Positions 33,597 through 45,080 of a stretch of 64,000 nt of DNA are shown here, piece by piece. The stretch spans positions 28,509,013 through 28,573,012 of the forward strand of contig NC_041006.1 in the NCBI RefSeq assembly GCF_004193775.1, given 5' to 3'. The DNA is from Glycine soja (Eukaryota > Streptophyta > Magnoliopsida > Fabales > Fabaceae). A model generated the notes under the pieces. It was not told the origin of the DNA and searched no databases. It worked only from the letters and a program-made list of their open reading frames with translations. Position numbers and translations under genes: made by a program. Numbering within the stretch: position 1 is the stretch's first letter; each line of letters begins with the position of its first letter.

Positions 33597-34850
33597 CCCA
33601 CAACACAGGATCAGGCTTAACCTCCATGCTCCTCACAAGGTCGTAAGCTTCTTACACGCGCCCAGCTCAGCCAAGAAGATTCACCATACACCTATAATGC
33701 TTAACCTTTGGTTCCATCCCAGACACATTCTTCATCGAATAAAAAACCTCCCATCATTTGCTCACCAAACCAGCATGCACACATGTAGTCAAGGCTGCAA
33801 CAAAGGTAATATCAGAGGGTTTAACCTCAACATAACACATATCATGAAACAACTGCAAGGCCTCATCTCCAAACCCATGTATGCCATACCCTATAATCAT
33901 AGAGTTCCAAGCCACCACATCCTTTCCCTCCATTACATCAAACACCTTGCGCGCATTATCCAAACTCCCACATTTACAATACATATCAGCCAATGCAGTA
34001 CCCACTCGAACGTTAACCCCAACGCCATTATTCTCAACATACGAATGAACCCACCTACTACACTCCAATGCACTAACAAAACAACCTCAATAGTTATCTC
34101 ATTTGGCCTAACCTTCCCATTCCCATTCCCATGCATCATCATCATTTTTCTAAAAGGCACTAAAGCCCCATAGGGACACCCATGCTGGGCATACCCATCA
34201 ATCATCACGTTCCAACACACCACATCCTTCACCCCCATCCTTTCAAACAACACCCTCACCTCCGGGAGCATCCCGTGTTTCGTGTAGCATGTAAGCATGG
34301 TGGTATAAGACACCAAACTCCTATCAAGCATTGTGTCAAACAGTTTCTATGCGGACGTAACATCACCGTTACGAGCATAGGCATCAACGAGGCCCATGGA
34401 GATGTAAAGATGGGAGCTTAGGCCGAACTTGATGGCATGAGAGTGAACGACTTTGATGGGGTGGAGGGTGCAAGCTTTTAAGAGGGAAGAAGGTGTGAAG
34501 GCGTTGGGTTGAATGGGGTGGACTAGCATCTGGGAGTAGTAAGAGAGCGTGTGGTGGTAGAGGCCGAAGTGTGTGTCGGCGTGGATGATGGGGGTCCATA
34601 AGAAGACATTAGGGTTTGAGGTGCTGTGGAAGAGGGTGACAGAGTGGTGGAGGTGGCCGAGGGAGGAGTAGGAGCGTTGGAGCTTGAACATGAGGATGGG
34701 GTGGTGGTGGAGGCCGCGACAGAGGAGTGTGGCGTGGATTTGGAGAAGGTGGTGCGTGGATTTGGAGTTGTCAATTAGGAGGGCAATGATGTCTTTGTCC
34801 ACCTAAGCTGCTGAAGTTATCGACGGTGGCAGAGTCGTGAATAGAGTGGC
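33597..34850 (-). pseudogene. PPR pseudogene, repeat-containing middle piece
   Basis: Helical PPR motifs are visible as LVDAYARNGDVTSA, SLVSYTTMLTCYTKHG, KDVVCWNVMIDGYAQHG, ALADMYCKCGSLDNA and KDVVAWNSMIIGYGIHG, spaced about 31-36 residues apart. A stop separates GDVTSA from KLFDTM at 34347. A deletion around 34080 removes the residues between PNEITI and ECSRWVHS and shifts the frame. The piece ends in VKPDPVLW at the gypsy insertion. Confidence 0.88.
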
Positions 34851-35950
34851 TGATCGAGGCCGTACCCGAATCAAATAAACATTAAAATGCAGTAACTAGG
34901 AAGTGATCTTAGGTCGTTTTCCAACGAGTAATGACTGACCAAATGTTCATAATATGCTTCATTATAACAATAACAATTGGGGGAGGGGGTGTGTGTGTGT
35001 TTGTTTTATGAATTTAAGAACAAGCAAATTGGAATACGAAATTAATAGTATTAAAAACGTGTTGTTTCCCCTGATTCAAAATCCATTCTCTTATCCTAGG
35101 TTATGAGGATTTCACCCCTGGCAGTTAACCACTTAATCCAACCCTAATTTAATTTACTAAGAGAAAATCAATTTAAGGTTGTCAATATGTGATTAAGCAA
35201 CACATACACCAAATTAACCCCTTGTTCATTAAGCACGAATGTAATTTAAGCACAGTGGCAATTAATCGAACACGAAGCCTGCACAGATTAACATAACGCA
35301 TGTGAGTTAATTGGTGAAGGGAAAACCGATAGGAGAACAACAATAAAAACAAAACCTCAAAGAGAATTATGCTTCATCCTCAGAGGGAAACAACACTAGA
35401 AATTTAGCCTTCCATAAGTTCAACAAAAGTAGAAAACATAAATGAAGCTAAAGGCAGAAAACGAAAATGAAGCTAAAGGCAGAAAACGAAAATGAAACTA
35501 AAGGCAGAATAAGGAACAAAAACGAAATTGCAATTAGAAGCAGAAAATGGAAAAATGCATTCACGTGAACAGTAATACAAAGCTCAAAACGTAAAACCCT
35601 AACACTCCTCAACAATAGAATAGCCTCTTCACGAATTCCAAGGCTACTATTTATAAGGGTCACTCAAAGTCACTGGGCCTGATTACATTATTTTGGCCTA
35701 AAACGAAAATAAAAACTGAACGCAATAAAATGAAATTAGACGAAATCTAATAAAATTATCTTCTCTCTTCAAGTCCAATCTGGCTCAGCCCAATTGCTTA
35801 TAATTATCCTAAAATTGAATTAAAAACACTAAATTAGTCAAGTGGACCCAATTGATAAAACTGAATAATAAATTCAACAATTTGAGTTAATCAGTAATTA
35901 AATTGGTGACAAAAAAGGGTTAAGAAATAGGAGAAAATAATGACACATTA
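34851..35950 (-). repeat. Gypsy-2 3' LTR
   Basis: 1100 bp, closely matching 43954-45054. The outer end is TGATCGAGG; the inner end has drifted to ATTA, where its partner keeps ATCA. Three tandem copies of a ~26-bp AAGCTAAAGGCAGAAAACG unit lie at about 35443-35520, which creates a spurious open frame. Confidence 0.92.
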
Positions 35951-37399
35951 AAATCGTCCGCACTTAGCTTTTTGCACTCCTGGGCAAAATTAAAAACAAA
36001 GCAAAGAACAAATCCAGAGACATTAAAGAGAGATAAACAAACACCAAAGCAATTACATATTTCTCACTGAGTCTCAGGGAATGAAAGGAATAGGTAATAT
36101 CCAATGTGTAATGAGTTAAAGAATCAAGACAGTCATGAAAATCATCCAAGCATCTCAAACATGGTCAGGTAGTCAATCCGCTCAAATATAAGTGATATAG
36201 CCTCACAAGATATTCACTCTATCTCTCAAGTGTCTAGGCTACTATTTACTCTCAAAGCACCCATGAAAACAAACACCACATAGACTTGGCAAAATTCTAA
36301 AATTGACAAACAAACTTGACAAACACATGCACATGAGGATCAAAAGGTCTTTAAAGGTTGTAATGGGGCCAAGGACAAGGTAGAGGGAAGTATGGGATAC
36401 GTAGCTAAAACCTTAAATGAATAGAGGAGCGATGGGGAATAAGTGGAAATTAAGCACAAGTAGCAAACCCAAACCCTCTAATATCAACAAAATCAACCAA
36501 GGCTTCAACCCAAATCAAGTCCTCAAAACAAGACCTCATTTATTCAACTTCACTTTTTTTTTTCCTTTTTTTTGAACAGTACGAATTTGCAGCAATTGAA
36601 AGTATTTTGAATTTTTGAAGATTAAAGCAAGAACTAGGCAAAATATATATACATCAAGCATGGCCAAAATAAAACATTAAGCATGGCCAAAAATCATATC
36701 TTCCAATGAAACATACCCCCCCCCCCCCACACTTATTCCCAATACAATTCCAAAGCTCCAAAATTCCTTAAGGGTAAGGTGATATCATGGTTTTTCACTT
36801 AAGGCTTGTAGTGAGCTTCAAAACAAGGAAAGCGAAACAAGGCTTAAAAGGGCTATCAAAGGAATTAATTCAAGGTAGACTCATTTGGCTAGAGGCATAT
36901 AAGAAAAAAATGCCTAAATCATCTCCCCACATGTATGTGAACCAAGAAGTATCAAGCCAAGGCTATTGTGCAAGTAATCAATGGGGCAAAGCACACCGGA
37001 TAAAATAAACAATGATGGCTCAAAATCCCACCAATGGTAAATTTATCACTTTCAATTCGACCTTTCATAACTAACTTGACATGTAGAGAAGGAAAGGATT
37101 TCAATTCCAAAAATGCCAAGAAACTCCTATTTCGAAAACAATTACCCATTTCCTGTACATAACCCAAAATTCAAAGAGAAACATGCAATGCTGTACACAA
37201 AACATAAAACCAACATAACAAATTTAACACAATTTAACCTAGAAAAACCCAAACAAAGAACAATCTCCCCCCCACACTTAAACAACACATTGTTCTCAGT
37301 GTGGCACTATCACAAGATTCAAAACAATCAGATCAATCAATAAAATTGGACAAGTGCGTCAAAAGTAAAGAAGGAGACAGAAAAAGAAAACTCCCTAAG
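35951..37399 (-). other. Gypsy-2 post-pol region without a recognisable gene
   Basis: 1.4 kb between integrase and 3' LTR. Two minus-strand motifs AAGTGTGGGGGGG occur, one at about 37267-37280 just after pol and one at 36716-36735 with 13 G. They look like internal polypurine tracts. No env-like frame survives. Confidence 0.6.
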
Positions 37400-38461
37400 T
37401 CATGGCGGAAGAGAAGTCGGGTGCAGTAAGGAGGTCTCTTCCACTACGACATCCACTAAAGAAGGATTTGTGAGGAATGGTTTCAGCCGTTGTCCATTGA
37501 CCTTGAAGCTCTTATCTGTGGATTCACTTTTGATCTCAACTGTACCATAAGGAAAAACATTAGTTACCACAAAATGACCAATCCACTTAGACCTCAACTT
37601 ACCACTCATGAGTTCATGCCTAGAATTATACAATAACACTTTTTGCCCAACCATGAAGTCCTTCTTAATTATCATGCTATCATGGAACTTCTTGGTCTTT
37701 TCTTTGTAGAACTTGGCATTCTCATACGCTTCTAGGCGGATCTCATCTAACTCACTCAGTTGCAACTTTCTTTCCTCACCAGCTTGATCCATAGAGAAGT
37801 TGCAGGTCTTCACTGCCCAGTATGTTTTGTGCTCAATCTCCACTGGAAGATGACATGCCTTTCCAAAGACAACCCGATAAGGAGACATTCCTATGGGTGC
37901 TTTGTAGGCAGTCCTATGTGCCCAAAGAGCATCATCAAGCTTGGTACTCCAATCTTTCCTGCTTGGCTACACAATCTTCTTTAAAATTCTCTTGATCTCC
38001 CTGTTAGAAATTTCTGCCTGTCCATTGGTTTGGGGGTGGTATGGTGTGGATACCCTGTGTACAACCCCGTACTTTTTAAGCAAGACATGCATTGATTTGT
38101 TGCAAAAATGAGTTCCTTGATCACTAACGATTGCTTTAGGTACTCTAAACCTGCAAAACAGATTAGATCTGACAAAATCTACGACAACCTTAGCATCATT
38201 GGTTCTAGTGGGCTTGACTTCCACCCATTTTGAAACATAATCAACTGCAAGGAGAATATAAACACAACCAAAATAGATAGGAAAAGGGCCCATGAAATCT
38301 ATGCCCCAGACATCAAACACCTCACAGAATAGCATGGGTTGCTGAGGCATTTGTTGTCGCCATGTAAGTGCACTTCCTGCTCTCTGACACTGCTCACAAG
38401 TGCTACAAGTCTTCCACGCATCTTTAAAGATGGTGGGCCAATAAAAGCCACAGTCAAGCAC
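37400..38461 (-). pseudogene. Gypsy-2 integrase
   Basis: [11 protein letters not shown] is part of the zinc motif, and the core has [20 protein letters not shown] and [10 protein letters not shown] (D, D, E). A break near 37965 leads to [16 protein letters not shown] and a C-terminal part with [14 protein letters not shown]. It ends about 30 residues after this at a stop. Confidence 0.9.
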
Positions 38462-38518
38462 TTTGGGAGCTGTCCTTTGAACACCTAGATGACCTCCCGG
38501 TGCGGAAGAATGACAGAA

Positions 38519-40279
38519 CTACAGGACTGAGTCAGTCTCATGATCTGGAATGCATCGTCCAATGACTTGATAACTGCACAATTTCCACAAGTAGGGGTCA
38601 TCCCAAATAAAATGCTTAGCATCACTTTTAATTTTATCTTTTTGAGCCTTAGATGCTAAGGGAGGAAAAACAAAAGCAACTAAATAATTTACAATGTTAG
38701 CAAACCAGGGAGTAGAAAAAGAATCATAAATACTATACAATATATACAAATGATCATCCGAGAAATCATCCCGAATGGGTGAGTCCTCATCAGACACACG
38801 TTCGATTCGACTCAAATGATCAGTAACTAAATTTTGTGCTCCGCTCCTATCACGGATCTCCAAGTCAAACTCTTGGAGCCAGAGCATCCATCGGATCAAC
38901 CTAGGCTTTGAATCAGCCTTCTTCAACAAGTACTTTAGAGTTGCATGGTCAGTATAAACAATAATGTGAGTACCAAGCAAATAAGAACGAAATTTTTCAA
39001 GAGCAAAAACTATGGCTAGTAGCTCTTTCTCAGTAGTCGTATAATTCGCTTGGGCGACATCTAAAGTCCTAGAAGCATAATATATCACCCTAGGCAATTA
39101 TCAATTTTCTGAGCAAGGACAACCCCCAATGCATAATTTGATGCATCACACATAAGCTCAAAAGGGGCTGTCCAGTCGGGTGCCTGGATGATGGGGGTGG
39201 TAGTCAGTGTTCTTTTGAGGCAATCAAAAGCCTCTTTGCATTTATCATTAAAGTCAAACTCCACCTCCTTTTGCAACAAGTTGGATAGTGGAAGGGCTAC
39301 TTTGCTAAAATCTCTTATAAAGCGCCTGTAGAATCCTGCATGACCAAGAAAAGATCGCACCTCTTGCACGCAAGAGGGGTAAGGCAATTGTGAAATAACA
39401 TAAATTTTTGCAATCAATGCCCTTATTGGAAATAATGTGGCCCAAAACTATACCTTGCTCAACCATAAAATGACATTTTTCAAAATTTAGAACAAGGTTA
39501 GTTTCAATGCATCTATTGAAAACCTTTTCCAGACTATCCAAACAAACATAAAAAAGGATCCATATACAGTGAAATCATCCATAAACACCTCTATGCAATT
39601 TTCTAAAAAATCACTGAAAATACTGATCATGCACAGCTGGAAGGTACCAGGGGCATTGCACAGGCCGAAAGGCATCCTCTTATAGGAAAAAGTGCCAAAG
39701 GGGCAGGTGAATGTGGTCTTTTCCTGATCCTCAGGAGCAATAGTGATTTGCATATAACCAGAAAAACCATCAAGGAAACAATAGTGATATTTACCTGCCA
39801 GGCGTTCAAGCATCTGGTCAATGAATGGCAAGGGAAAATTGTCCTTTTTGGTAACTTGGTTCAGCCTCCTATAGTCGATGCAGACTCTCCAACTGTTCTG
39901 CACCCGAGTAGGAATCAACTCCTCCTTCTCATTTTTTTATCACGGTGAGGCCGGTTTTCTTCGGGACTACCTGGACAGGACTCACCCATTGGCTGTCGGA
40001 GATAGGATAAATGATTCCAGCTTGTAAAAGCTTGGTTACCTCCTTCTTCACTACATCAAGAATCATCGGGTTGAGTCTTCTCTATGGCTGTCTTACTGGT
40101 TTAGCCCCATCCTCTAAATTTATTCGATGCATACATGTGGATGGGCTAATACCAGGAATGTTCGCCAGGGTCCAGCCTATAGCCTTCTTATGCTTCTTGA
40201 GAATTGATAACAACTTCTCCTCTTGCTCATCAGCAAGGGAGGCAGATATAATTATTGGAAAACTTTTGCTATCATCCAA
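38519..40279 (-). pseudogene. Gypsy-2 reverse transcriptase and RNase H
   Basis: Blocks in order: KAIGWTLANIPGISPS, WRVCIDYRRLN, PLPFIDQMLERLAG, MPFGLCNAPGTFQ and the catalytic EVFMDDFTVYG. Then VLGHIIS, FLGHAGFYRRFI, RNase H start FELMCDASNYALGVVL and [18 protein letters not shown]. Stops or shifts lie near 39930, 39480 and 39090. Confidence 0.9.
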
Positions 40280-40428
40280 GTAAGCAAATTTTAAATTTGA
40301 TGGCAGAGGCTTGAATTCTGGTGTGGGTGGTTGGATAGTGGTATAAAGAGATTGTTTCTCAGCTTGTACCTCATAAAGAAAGTAAGAGGTATATGAACTT
40401 CCTGAAGCATGGTTAGTTCTATTTGACT

Positions 40429-41512
40429 CTAGAAAATCAATCTCAAGAGGTAAAACATCAAAGACATGTAATCAATATCAAATTCAGATTCACTCTCAGC
40501 ATCAAATTTAGACATATAATCAAATACAAATTCAGATTCAATGCATGAAGAATGACAGACATGCAGATTAGAATGAAGATCAGTCATGTATTCATCAACA
40601 ATATGGTCAATTATTTCAGCACGGAATACAGAAAGATCTTCAGATGGGTGTTTCATAGCATCGAGAATATTAAAATGAACAGTTATATCACCAAACTCCA
40701 TAGATAGTGTGCTTGCATATACATCTATCTTAGTTCTAGAAGTTTTCATAAAAGGTCCGCCTAGAATGATGGGGACTGATCCTTGAGAAAATCCTTCCTC
40801 CATATTCACAATATAAAAATCAACAGGGAAAATTAGTTCACCAACTCTAACTAAGACATCCTCTATGAATCCAGCAGGATAGGCAACACTTCTATTAGCT
40901 AAATGAATCACCACATCAGTTGACTGCAAAGGACCAAGAGATATAGAATTAAAAATAGACAGGCATAACACTAACAGAAGCTCCTAAATCTAGCATGGCA
41001 TTGTCAAACTTACTGTTCCCTATAATACAAGGTATGCAGAATGTACCTGGATCCTTACATTTTTCAGGGATTTGGGGAACATATTTACTAATCAATGCGG
41101 AGACATTTCTGCCCATGCTAATTCTTTCACTTCCTTTAAGCTTCCGCTTATGAGTGCACAACTCTTTCAAGAATTTAGCATATCTTGGAATTTGCTTTAT
41201 TGCATCCAGCAGAGGTATGTTTACCTCTACTCTTCTAAATGTTTCCAAGATCTCCTTCTCTGCCTCTTCCATTTTTTTGTTGGAAATTGCTCTTGGAGGG
41301 AATGGAAGAGGGATATGCTGTTGTTGTAAGTCAGAATTACTAGTAGAAGATTCACCTGCATAGAAATTGTTAGGCAACTTACTCTTTAAATTTTTGTCAT
41401 CATCTTTTTCTGGAGTAGAGTGAAGTTGTGCAGGTTCATTTACGGATGAGGAAGATGCTACTGGTTGAGGTCCTTGATACTGCTTTCCCGATCTCAATGT
41501 AATGGCACTCAC
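40429..41512 (-). pseudogene. Gypsy-2 gag-pol junction and protease
   Basis: SAITLRSGKQYQGPQ marks the gag-pol junction. The protease site is FDNAMLDLGASVSVMP (DLGAS, as in Athila-type proteases), followed after a frameshift at about 40960 by VLVRVGELIFPVDFYIV and IILGGPFMKT (ILGRPF box with R replaced by G). Confidence 0.85.
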
Positions 41513-41673
41513 ATTTTTGGGATTCTAGACAGATTGGGAAGGCAACTTGTCAGAGTTTTGTGATTGAGCTTGGTTCAGCTGGGTGGCCATTTGCCCCATC
41601 TGATTTGTTAAACTCTAAATTGAGGCTCTAGTCTCTTGTTGAAACTGCATGTTCTGTATTGTCATTTGCCTCA

Positions 41674-42855
41674 CTAATTCTTCCAATGAAGGTTGAGGAG
41701 GGGCCTTTGTAGTGGATTGCTGTCTCTATTGATGCTGCTTTTGCTGTTGTTGTTGTTGCATTGGAGGAGGAACGTATGGTCTACTTGGACCAGCAACATT
41801 TTGGAAGGAAGGAGCAGACTGCTGTTGTTGTTGTTGAGGGCTAGACCATCTGAGATTAGGGTGATTCCTCCATCTGGGATTGTATCTGTTGCTGGAGAGG
41901 TCATAATTGTTCTGCTGTGGTTGATTTTGCTGCTGAGGTTGAGGAGGTCTATTGTAGATTTTTGCAGCATAAGCTTCAGGCTGCTCAATTGCTCCAGATT
42001 GCTGCACAGAAGGGCAAAGGTTTGTATGGTGGTCGGCAGAAGAGCATAAACCACAGAGTCTTGCGACAGGTAGAGATTTCTGATTCAAGGCCAGCTGGGT
42101 TACCAGGTTAACCAAGGCATCTAGTTTACCCTCAAGCTTCTTAGTTTCAGCTAATGAAGATGAATTCGTGGCTACTTCATGCACTCCTCTAATGACAATA
42201 ACATCATTTCTGGCACTAAACTGTTGGGAGTTGGAAACCATCTTCTCAATTAAATTCCTGGCTTCAGCAGGGGTCATGTCTCCAAGGACTCCACCACTGG
42301 CAGCATCTATCATACTTCTCTCCATGTTACTGAGTCCTTCATAAAAATATTGGAGAAGAAGCTGCTCAGAAATCTGGGGGTAGGGCAACTGACGCATAGT
42401 CTTTTAAATCTCTCCCAGTATTCATATAGGCTTTCTCCACTGAGTTGCCTAATGCCTGAAATATCCTTTCTGATGGTCGTGGTCCTGGAAGTAGGGAAAT
42501 TTTTTTCTAAGAATACTCTCTTGAGGTCATCCCAGCTCGTGATGGACCTTGGAGCAAGGTAATATAGCCAGTCCTTTGCCACTCCCTCTAAAGAATGAGG
42601 AAAGGCCTTCAGAAAGATGTGATCTTCTTGGACATCTGGAGGTTTCATGGTGGAGCAGACAATATGGAATTCTTTCAGATGTTTACGAGGGTCTTCACTT
42701 GCAAGACCATGAAACTTGGGCAACAAGTGGATCAGTCCAGTTTTAAGAACATATGGGACATCCTCATCAGGGTATTGAATGCACAAGCTTTCATAAGTGA
42801 AATCAGGTGTAGCCATTTCCCTTAGAGTCCTCTCACGAGGTGGATGTTGATCCAT
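41674..42855 (-). pseudogene. Gypsy-2 gag
   Basis: The first frame from 42855 holds the capsid phrase LPKFHGLASEDPRKHLKEF and VAKDWLYYL (retrotransposon gag domain). A frameshift near 42390 leads to the second frame with PQISEQLLLQYFYEGL and a knuckle CGLCSSADHHTNLC, then a glutamine-rich tail. The glutamine codon repeats create antisense open frames that are not genes. Confidence 0.88.
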
Positions 42856-43953
42856 ATTTTATGAATGTTCGAAATCAGAATGCTCAAAATCAAAATGCTC
42901 AAAATCAGGATGTTCAAAATTACCAACCACAGAATGCTCAGACTCACCAATAACATAATGCTCAGGATGCTCAAAAGGTACAAAATGTTCAAGGTAATGA
43001 TGCACACTATGCCTAACTAATCTATGAAATGTCCTATCTATTTCAGGGTCAAAGGGTTGTAAGTCACCTGGATTGCCTCTAGTCATGCACTATATGCAGT
43101 AGTTCATGTGTTTCTCAAACAAGGCAAAAGAGGTGGGTTAAAACTACAGCTATACTCAAACAATATCCAAATGAGCTAACATTTTGTGAGCAACACCCTA
43201 AAATCTTGAAAAGATAGCGCAAAAATTTTCAGACAAAAAATTCAAAGTCTAACTATGGAAACTACCTAAGGAAAGTTTAGAAAAATAAAACAATAAAACT
43301 TGAAAAATAAAAAAAATAGTAAACAAGAGATTTTGGCTAGTTAGAGACCTCAATCAGCCTGCAGCAAGCTGCCACAATATGTGAAATTTTTTTCTACCCC
43401 AAATACATATATAATAATAGTCATTCTGATACCCGTAGCGAAAGTTATGGTTGTTTGAAGTTTTGCTAAACACAAGTTCCCAAATTTTTTTGAATCTCTC
43501 AAATCTAGCCACAACAAGTGTTCCTGGTATTTTTCACACAAAATATGAGTCAAAAGAACCTACCACACCAAAATTCAGCCAAAAATAACAACCCTAACTA
43601 TCAAAACAAAAATCACCAATTAAATTGTCAGCAACAGTCACTAATTCAATCACTAATTCAGTCACTAATGTAATGCTGTGTGAACAGTAACACATAATTA
43701 GTCTCTAATTCCGTCACTAAGCATTATCCACAGCAAGACATAAAACTGAAACAGGGGAGGCACTGAACAAGGGATACTACTAAATTGCAAAACATAACAT
43801 CAAATAAAACAGAACAACGCACTAACACAATACACTAACACAACACTAACACACTAAACAAAAGAATTAAACGTAAAACAACTAAACACAAAGCACGAAT
43901 CACTAGCTATTATGAACTTTTGGACCATCGCTCCTCGGCAACGGTGCCAAATT
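42856..43953 (-). other. Gypsy-2 untranslated leader
   Basis: The region between the 5' LTR and gag. It carries CACTAATTCAGT-type direct repeats (43630-43730) and a set of GAATGCTCAAAATCA repeats (42860-42970), but no gene. The primer site abuts the LTR at 43953. Confidence 0.7.
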
Positions 43954-45054
43954 TGATCGAGGTTGTACTCGAATCAAATAAACATTTAAATGCAGCAACT
44001 AGAAAGTGATCCTAGGTCGTTTTCCAACGAGCAATGACTGACCAAATGTTCATAATATGCTTCGTTATAACATTAACAATTAGGGGGGGGTGTTTGTTTT
44101 GTGAATTTAAGAACAAGAAGATTGGAATACGAAATTAATAGTATTAAAAACCTGTTGTTTCCTCTGATTCAAAAGCCATTCTCTTATCGTAGGTTATGAG
44201 GATTTCACTCCTGACAGTTAACCACTTAATCCAACCCTAATTTAATTTGCTAAGCGAAAATCAATTTAAGGTTGTCAATATGTGATTAAGCAACACATAC
44301 ACCAATTAACCCCTTGTTCATTAAGCACGAACATAATTTAAGCACAGTGGCAATTAATCGAACACGAAGCGTGCACAAATTAACAGAACGCATGTGGGTT
44401 AATTGGTGAAGGGAAAACCGATAGGAGAGCAACAATAAAAACAGAACCTCAAAGAGAATTATGCTTCATCCTCAGAGGGAAACAACACTAGAAATTTAGC
44501 CTTCCATAAGTTCAACAAAAGCAGAAAACATAAATGAAGCTAAAGGCAGAAAACGAAAATGAAGCTAAAGGCAGAAAACGAAAATGAAACTAAAGGCAGA
44601 ATAAGGAACAAAAACGAAATTGCAATTAGAAGCAGAAAATGGAAAAATGCATTCACATGAACAGTAATAGAAAGCTCAAAACGTAAAACCCTAACACTCC
44701 TCAATAATAGAATAGCCTCTACACGAATCCCAAGGCTGCTATTTATAAGGGTCACTCAAAGTCACTGGGCCTGATTACATTATTTTGGCCTAAAACAAAA
44801 ATAAAAATACTAAATAAAAACTAAACGCAATAAAATGAAATTAGACGAAATCTAATAAAATTGTCTTCTCTCTTCAAGTCCAATCTGGCTCAGCCCAATT
44901 GCTTATAATTATCCTGAAATTGAATTAAAAACACCAAATTAGTCAAGTGGGCCCAATTGATAAAACTGAATAATAAATTCGACAATTAGAGTTAATCAGT
45001 AATTAAATTGGTGACAAAAAGGGTTAAGAAATAGGAGAAAATAATGACATATCA
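43954..45054 (-). repeat. Gypsy-2 5' LTR
   Basis: 1101 bp, highly similar to its partner and with the same triple repeat at about 44535-44612. The few differences include a short AAATACTAAATAAAAACT segment absent from the left copy, which suggests a fairly recent insertion. Confidence 0.92.
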
Positions 45055-45080
45055 GTGGCTATGGTGGCTGACGTCATCAT
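45055..45080 (-). pseudogene. PPR pseudogene, N-terminal piece
   Basis: ATG at 45080 starts MMTSATIA and runs into the GTGGC duplication of the downstream gypsy element. The reading phase continues at 34845 as LFTTLPPSITSAA, then a TAG at 34803-34805 and VDKDIIALLID. The S/T/A-rich start fits an organelle transit peptide. The piece is too short to be noticed without the insertion logic. Confidence 0.7.

Larger units (their letters stand above)
34851..45054 (-). mobile_element. Athila/Diaspora-like Ty3-gypsy element inserted in the PPR 5' coding end
   Basis: GTGGC duplications (34846-34850 and 45055-45059) flank a 10.2-kb element with LTRs at 34851-35950 and 43954-45054. On the minus strand the primer site reads TTTGGCACCGTTGCCGAGG, close to the TGGCGCCGTTGCCGGGG type used by Athila-group elements. 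Gag, protease (after the NAITLRSGKQ-like phrase SAITLRSGKQ), RT, RNase H and integrase occur in order. About 1.4 kb between integrase and the 3' LTR has no ORF; autonomous relatives can carry an env-position gene there. Subfamily naming is from memory. Confidence 0.93.
27665..45080 (-). pseudogene. ELI1-like PPR-DYW gene, broken by two LTR retrotransposons
   Basis: Three coding pieces on the minus strand (45080-45055, 34850-33597, 28269-27665) join in phase when the two gypsy insertions and one copy of each target duplication are skipped. Together they give a putative transit peptide, PPR repeats, the E/E+ domain and a DYW deaminase, closest in memory to Arabidopsis AT4G37380 (ELI1), an organelle RNA-editing factor. 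Breaks independent of the insertions: stops at 34803, 34347, 33754, 33667 and 33652, a deletion with frameshift near 34080, and a 2-base loss near 27714 just before the DYW end. It is therefore a pseudogene. Orthology to ELI1 is inference. Confidence 0.85.

Noticed and set aside
34384..34774. Minus-strand frames overlapping the PPR middle piece
   Set aside because: Only one frame carries PPR motifs; the others are out-of-frame shadows rich in S/T/P.
41693..42049. Plus-strand Leu-rich frame
   Set aside because: It is antisense to the glutamine-rich tail of gypsy-2 gag; CAG/CAA repeats read as CTG/TTG on the other strand.
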